Of a stretch of 64,000 nucleotides of DNA, positions 59,150-64,000 are shown piece after piece. The position numbers and the translations under genes were made by a program. Numbering within the stretch: the first letter of the stretch is position 1; every line of letters begins with the position of its first letter. The DNA is from Collybiopsis luxurians FD-317 M1 (lineage: Eukaryota > Basidiomycota > Agaricomycetes > Agaricales > Omphalotaceae), in the NCBI GenBank assembly GCA_000827265.1, contig KN834749.1:2970653-3034652 (forward strand), given 5' to 3'. A model generated the notes under the pieces. The model searched no databases and had not been told where the DNA came from. It worked only from the letters and a program-made list of their open reading frames with translations.

Positions 59150-60904
59150 TTTGAATGGAATTGATAGCTTTTCTACAGCATGGATGTCTGTGTAGAAGTC
59201 ACCTTGCTTGTCAAGGTTTATTGCACTTCAATAATTGAAACATTTCCTGGCGTTTCTCATCTACATGTACAAACAATGGTCTTAGCATGCGCCTAGCTCT
59301 TTCCTATACTTAGCTAACTATGTATGATATGTACTTATCATCAATCTATCTGGTTAGTTTTAATCTTTCCCACCACTATTTCTTCAGCCAATTGTCCATA
59401 TCTAGAAGCCCTGGTTGAATAGTTATCCTGCAAGTAGCACTTCATATCACAAATGTTTTATTTTGCTGTATACTGCTATTCCATCAAGATAATGTTTTTG
59501 CTTTATCTACACTGCGATTGGTAGCTGGCCGGACTGAGAAGTGGGTCATTTGGTTGCTACACATTGTAGAACACATTTTTATGAAAAAAAATGGGCACTC
59601 AGAAGTAGAGTAGCTTCTGTTAATGCTCTGAAAACAATTTGAGAGCTTGGAAGACATAGGGGCAGAAATGATAGATAAATTCTTCAGACTGGTTGGCAAA
59701 ATGCCTTGAATCCACTATCTTCCCCACTTTCTTTTTACTACTTTGACTTTCAGCTCCTCGAATGCTGTTCCTTTCACCTCAAAGTGCATATTGTGACTCA
59801 AAATACCCTTGGAGACACACATTTGTCATTATTTTTGCTGTAGAAAATGGCTTACACTTTTACTGTGCCGTAGCTGGTAATTTCATCCAGAATCCAGGTA
59901 TTTGTCCAAATCAGTTATGAACAAGTCAGTATTAAGTTTTGAGGGGCTCTGAACTTTCAATCACAGTAAACATCAGGCTATTGGTACATCGAGTAGTCTC
60001 TGAGGTTGAAGATGAGTACTGATTATAAAGTCTTACACATACTTGGTATCAAATAAATGTATTTGATTGTGGTTACTACTCATATTCCCTGCTTTGGTCA
60101 ATACATAATATCTTATATCTCCATTTCTACCAATGTTCTTCTCAAGTTCCATTTTATACTGCTACAATCTACAATCTAATCTATACAAAGGGCATCTTTG
60201 GTGTTGCAAAGAATCTATGGGAATGTCAGCCAGCACTTTTCAAAGACTAGTGAGAAAATTCCATTGATCTAGTCTTCACAATACATTACTGCTGAAGAAC
60301 AAATTGGTATGTCCATGTGGTTTATGATATCTGGAATGGGAAATTGTGAAGTACAGGAGCATTTTCTGTTCAGTGCAGATAGTCTTTCAAAGGCTTTCAC
60401 TGTGTTCTTTAAACTACTTGCAGTGCTCCATTTTATACCAAGTTTGTACATCTTCTTGAAGACAAAGCTTCTGATAAAGGGCTGCTGATAAGTTCTAGGC
60501 CTCGAGAGTGTGTGGAAAATGCAAAGTATACTTATTCACTAAAGCTAAACAATGCCCATTTGATAAAATTGTTGTTTCATCATCTGAACCCTTTGTCGGA
60601 GAAATCAAATATGCATTATAATAAGGATTGCATTATGGTCATTATGAAGGGGGAAAAAATAGCCAATGCTCAATATATGTATTCATAAATGTTCAAACAG
60701 TTTCTTAAGGCCCAGCAGAGATGCCAGTTTTGAAAGAACAACCTCGTTGCTGTCACTACTTGCTCAGGAACATTGGGAGGATATCGTGTAAATAAAATTT
60801 GTAATGCACCGGCCCTCGGCATAATGCCTGGTAATGTGTCTCACAAGCTGTCGTAATGCCATTATAATGGCCAATAAGGAGGCAGGAAAGTTCTGAAATC
60901 TTTG
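59150..60904. other. Intergenic or unrecognisable transposon DNA
   Basis: Very AT-rich, no open frame above 72 codons, no motif. Probably the eroded 5' part of the copia remnant that follows. Confidence 0.35.
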
Positions 60905-63700
60905 TGCACTACAAATGGACAGGTTGAGCACATCAATCAGACAGTAATTGAGGGGTTCTGTGCAATGCTAGAGGATTCTGATCTCAACCATCATTTTGGG
61001 CTGAAGCTGCATCCACTTATTGTTATATTCAGGGAATGGTGCTGAATAACTGGCATCCAGGAGTTGTCCCTTGGGAGAAGTAGTTCAAACTTAAACATAG
61101 GATGTGAAGGTTAATGTGTCACATCTTTGATGTTGAGATAGCAAGGTATGGGTTACTGATCTGGATGGGAAGCTTGGCAGGTAGTCCTGGGAAGGACAGA
61201 TGGTTGGATATTTAGGAGGACATGACTATTGAATTTGAGATGTCAACTGACATGGCATTTGCAATGTAGAGTTTGAGGAAGGAACCCCTTATCACGCTGT
61301 GGAATTAATGGAAACTAGTTTTGATGAATCAGGGTTTGATTCTGATGTCAGTTCAGATCAGTTGGGCTGACTTGAGCAGCCTTCTTTGGATCTGAATGGG
61401 GACACTGATCCTGCCTTAAGCTCAGCTGTCACACCTCCTGCTCTGTTACCAGCTGCACTTCCTCTGCCTGTTGCTCCGCTCACCTACAGATGCCTTCTGT
61501 GGACCTGCTACATTCTCAAGAATATGAGCCTAAGGAAAATTCAGCGCAAGATGAAGCTGAGGACTGAACAAATGTTGTGGTTCTTGCTAGCACCATCAAA
61601 GGAGTAGGTGAAGCTCAGATCCCAAAGTCATATCCTGATGCAATGAAAAATCCACAATGGATCAACTTTCAGAAAAGTTGGTCAATGGTAGCTTGTTTTG
61701 AGTCAGTTCGTTTCCTCATTTTAATCTGTGCCTTCAGACAACTTCCCACATGTCAATGGGATTTCTCAGCTGCATACCTCAATGGCAGCCTTCCTAAAGA
61801 CCTCCCATCTATACATTAATGGGCTCAATTTAAGCCCAGGCATATAACTGATGAAAATTGACAATTTCACCTTTGCATTACACACATTGGCTGCAGTAAT
61901 TCTAACCTGACAGCTAAAGTCCATGATTATACTTTGTAGTGGTAACTTTTAATGGAAATGGAGCTACTTGAGAAAAGGGCACCCATTTTGTGGAAAGGTA
62001 TACCATTACTGTTCAATACAGAATGCTTGAGAGACATTGCTCTAGTATTTGTCCATGCTAGCAGACCCACCCAATCATAGTGACAGTCTCTTATAGAAGC
62101 AGGTGTATTGTTGGAACCACATATAAATTGTTGAACCAAAAAGGTTACCATTACTAGAGACTATTATAAGTGACTGGCAGCCGGGACTGATAAGGAACCC
62201 AAATTGCTCTGATGTTGAGAACAAGATGGCTACAGCCTTGTGGAACCTAATTAAAGATGAGTTGATTAGAGATACTGAATCTCAGAATGAAATACAGCTA
62301 CAGATCCTTTTCATCTAAGGGACACTATTCAATGGCAATGAGTAGCCACTTACAGATAATGAGCTAGAATATTAAATTGAAGGATACTTTTTCTTAGAAA
62401 GAGATACAATTAGATAGACACCTTGAATAAATAAAGAAATGGTTGCACTGTGGAAACAGAAGTGAGTTATTGCTCAACCCATCTGCATGGAATCAAACAA
62501 ATCTGACTTGAGTCATTTAGACTTAAAGCTGAAGAGACTCCTATTAAGAATCATTAAAAGCCTTTGGGCAATGATTCAGGGACAAACTCTGAAATGTTTA
62601 CCTAGTTGAGATGTTGAAAAGTTGACAAATAGTTCCTCATTGTAGAACAACTTGGAATATTTGAAAAATATGGATCATTACCTCTTCAAATAGTTGAAGT
62701 TTTGACAAACAAAAGAATCAATCAGGCTGACTGAATTGTCCTGTTATTACAGAACCTTTGACAACACCCCCCTTGAACCCTTAACCACAAACAACCTCAT
62801 TAAAGTATCAACCTAATGGATTTGCTGTTAAAAGGGAGGAAGATAAGGTGTGTTTAATGCATAAACTCCTTTATGGAATGGCACAGGTGGGACACATTTC
62901 ATATAAGGAGCTGGAAGGTCAGTTTCATACTCTAGGCTTCAAATCACCATGAGCAGATGCTTGTATTTGCTATTATTGCAATGACTCTGCTGAGTTTTCC
63001 ATAGCTTCAGTTCACACTGACAACATATTCAGTGGGTCCTCTTCAGACAAGGAAGCAGATGGGATGGTAAAAAGCTTCTAAATATGGAAGAAGACATAAA
63101 GGAAAAACATCTTCTTGTAGAACTGACCATAGATCATCACTGTGACAGATCTATTGCTATTTCCCAAGCACTTTTTATTCAAAAGAAGTTCCACTACTTT
63201 GGTCTATTTGACAAACTGCTCTCAATTTATACTCTTCTATCACTGAACTTCTCACTCTCTCCAGACAAAACTCAAACTGAAGGCAACATAGACTTCATGA
63301 AGAGTAAGCTTTATTGAGGCATGCTGGGTTATTGCTGGTGGAGTGCTAGTAGTACTCATCCAGATATCGTATCCACCTGCTGCATCCTTTCCACTGTCCA
63401 CAACACTCCTACTCACAAATAACTGAACTAACTGAGTATTTGAGTAGCTTACAACAAATAATGCCTGATTTCCTTTTTGAGGCACTCAAGAAAAATTTTC
63501 TCACAAATGCCATTATTTCCCGGAACAGCTGTAAGCTGATGCGCAGTCAATTATCTGCTATGTTGATACTCACACTCCTGCCTGCAGAAAACTTAAGTTA
63601 CTTTGGTAAGTCTCCTTGTTGTCATATTTATTACTTAACCCTTGCTCTATCTCACTTATCGGGCCCACCTGCTGATGTAAAAATTCTGTCTGCATATCCC
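60905..63700 (+). mobile_element. Old Ty1/copia remnant
   Basis: Scattered pol pieces remain in order on the plus strand: integrase end (TNGQVEHINQTVIEGFCAML at about 60910), reverse transcriptase start (VACFESVRFLI, QWDFSAAYLNGSLPKD, 61.69-61.80 kb), and the later RT part (HKLLYGMAQVGH, LEGQFHTLGFKS, ADACIYY, SVHTDNIFSG, 62.84-63.03 kb). The frame is broken by TAA, TAG, TGA and frameshifts of all kinds, unlike the 40.5 kb element. No LTRs recognised. Confidence 0.65.
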
Positions 63701-64000
63701 AGGTAGCTCCACTCACATAAGGAGTTCCTTATTATGTGCATTTATTATTATCCGGAGTTTACAAATAAGACATTCTTATCTATAGGGATTCACATGATAG
63801 TAATAGTGAGAAAATCAATTACAGTACTGCCTTACATTTCATCGGCTTTCGGAAAGGTGAAGATTAAATGTTTACCCTCTAGAGTAGCATTTATCCATCC
63901 CTCTACACCTGGTTGCAGATGATAGTAGTATTGAACTTGGAATGTAGAAGGCAATGTGGAATCTTTGGTAAGCACTAGCCACATATCCAACACTACTTTT

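Overview
The window looks like nuclear DNA of a mushroom-forming basidiomycete (Agaricomycetes). Reasons: intron-dense genes with 45-65 nt spliceosomal introns and CTAAC/CTGAC-like branch sites, an agaricomycete-type seven-helix membrane protein, a cysteine-rich single-pass membrane protein family typical of these fungi, a fungal TET/JBP-type oxygenase relative, F-box and Zn2Cys6 genes, and fungal copia, gypsy and hAT elements. No rRNA, tRNA or CRISPR was recognised. All gene models below were built by hand from reading frame, splice sites and phase.

Layout. 0-8.2 kb is ordinary gene territory: ASK1 (DASH kinetochore subunit, minus, runs off the left edge), head-to-head with DUS2 (tRNA dihydrouridine synthase), a nine-exon seven-helix membrane protein, and a tandem pair of single-pass membrane protein genes, one of which has lost its cysteine-rich ectodomain. 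9-17 kb is sparse, with a few hypothetical genes, the best being a six-exon Cys-rich gene at 13.1-14.5 kb. 17.9-27.0 kb is a transposon block: a solo-looking LTR, two gypsy integrase fragments in series, a copia remnant fused to them, and a well-delimited hAT element (TIRs, 8-bp target duplication). 27.8-38.2 kb holds a hypothetical gene with a 10-residue repeat and three members of an F-box-like family. 38.5-45.1 kb holds a broken TET/JBP-like gene and a complete copia element. 47.5-59.2 kb holds a small Zn2Cys6 gene with two alternative zinc-cluster exons, a decayed F-box-like copy, SKP1, a classical F-box gene and a fourth intact F-box-like gene. 59.2-64 kb ends in an old copia remnant.

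Three themes stand out. (1) Ubiquitin ligase parts are concentrated here: SKP1, one LRR-like F-box gene and at least five members of an intron-conserved F-box-like family lie within 30 kb. (2) Transposons, and the TET/JBP-like gene beside them, are broken almost only by CGA-to-TGA changes. The two copia LTRs differ only at former CpG sites. This is the footprint of methyl-CpG deamination, and it is not obvious in the neighbouring cellular genes. (3) At 47.5-48.3 kb two homologous, phase-1 exons each encode five of the six zinc ligands and share one downstream exon carrying the sixth, which predicts mutually exclusive splicing that swaps the DNA-binding domain. I regard this as the most novel observation in the window.
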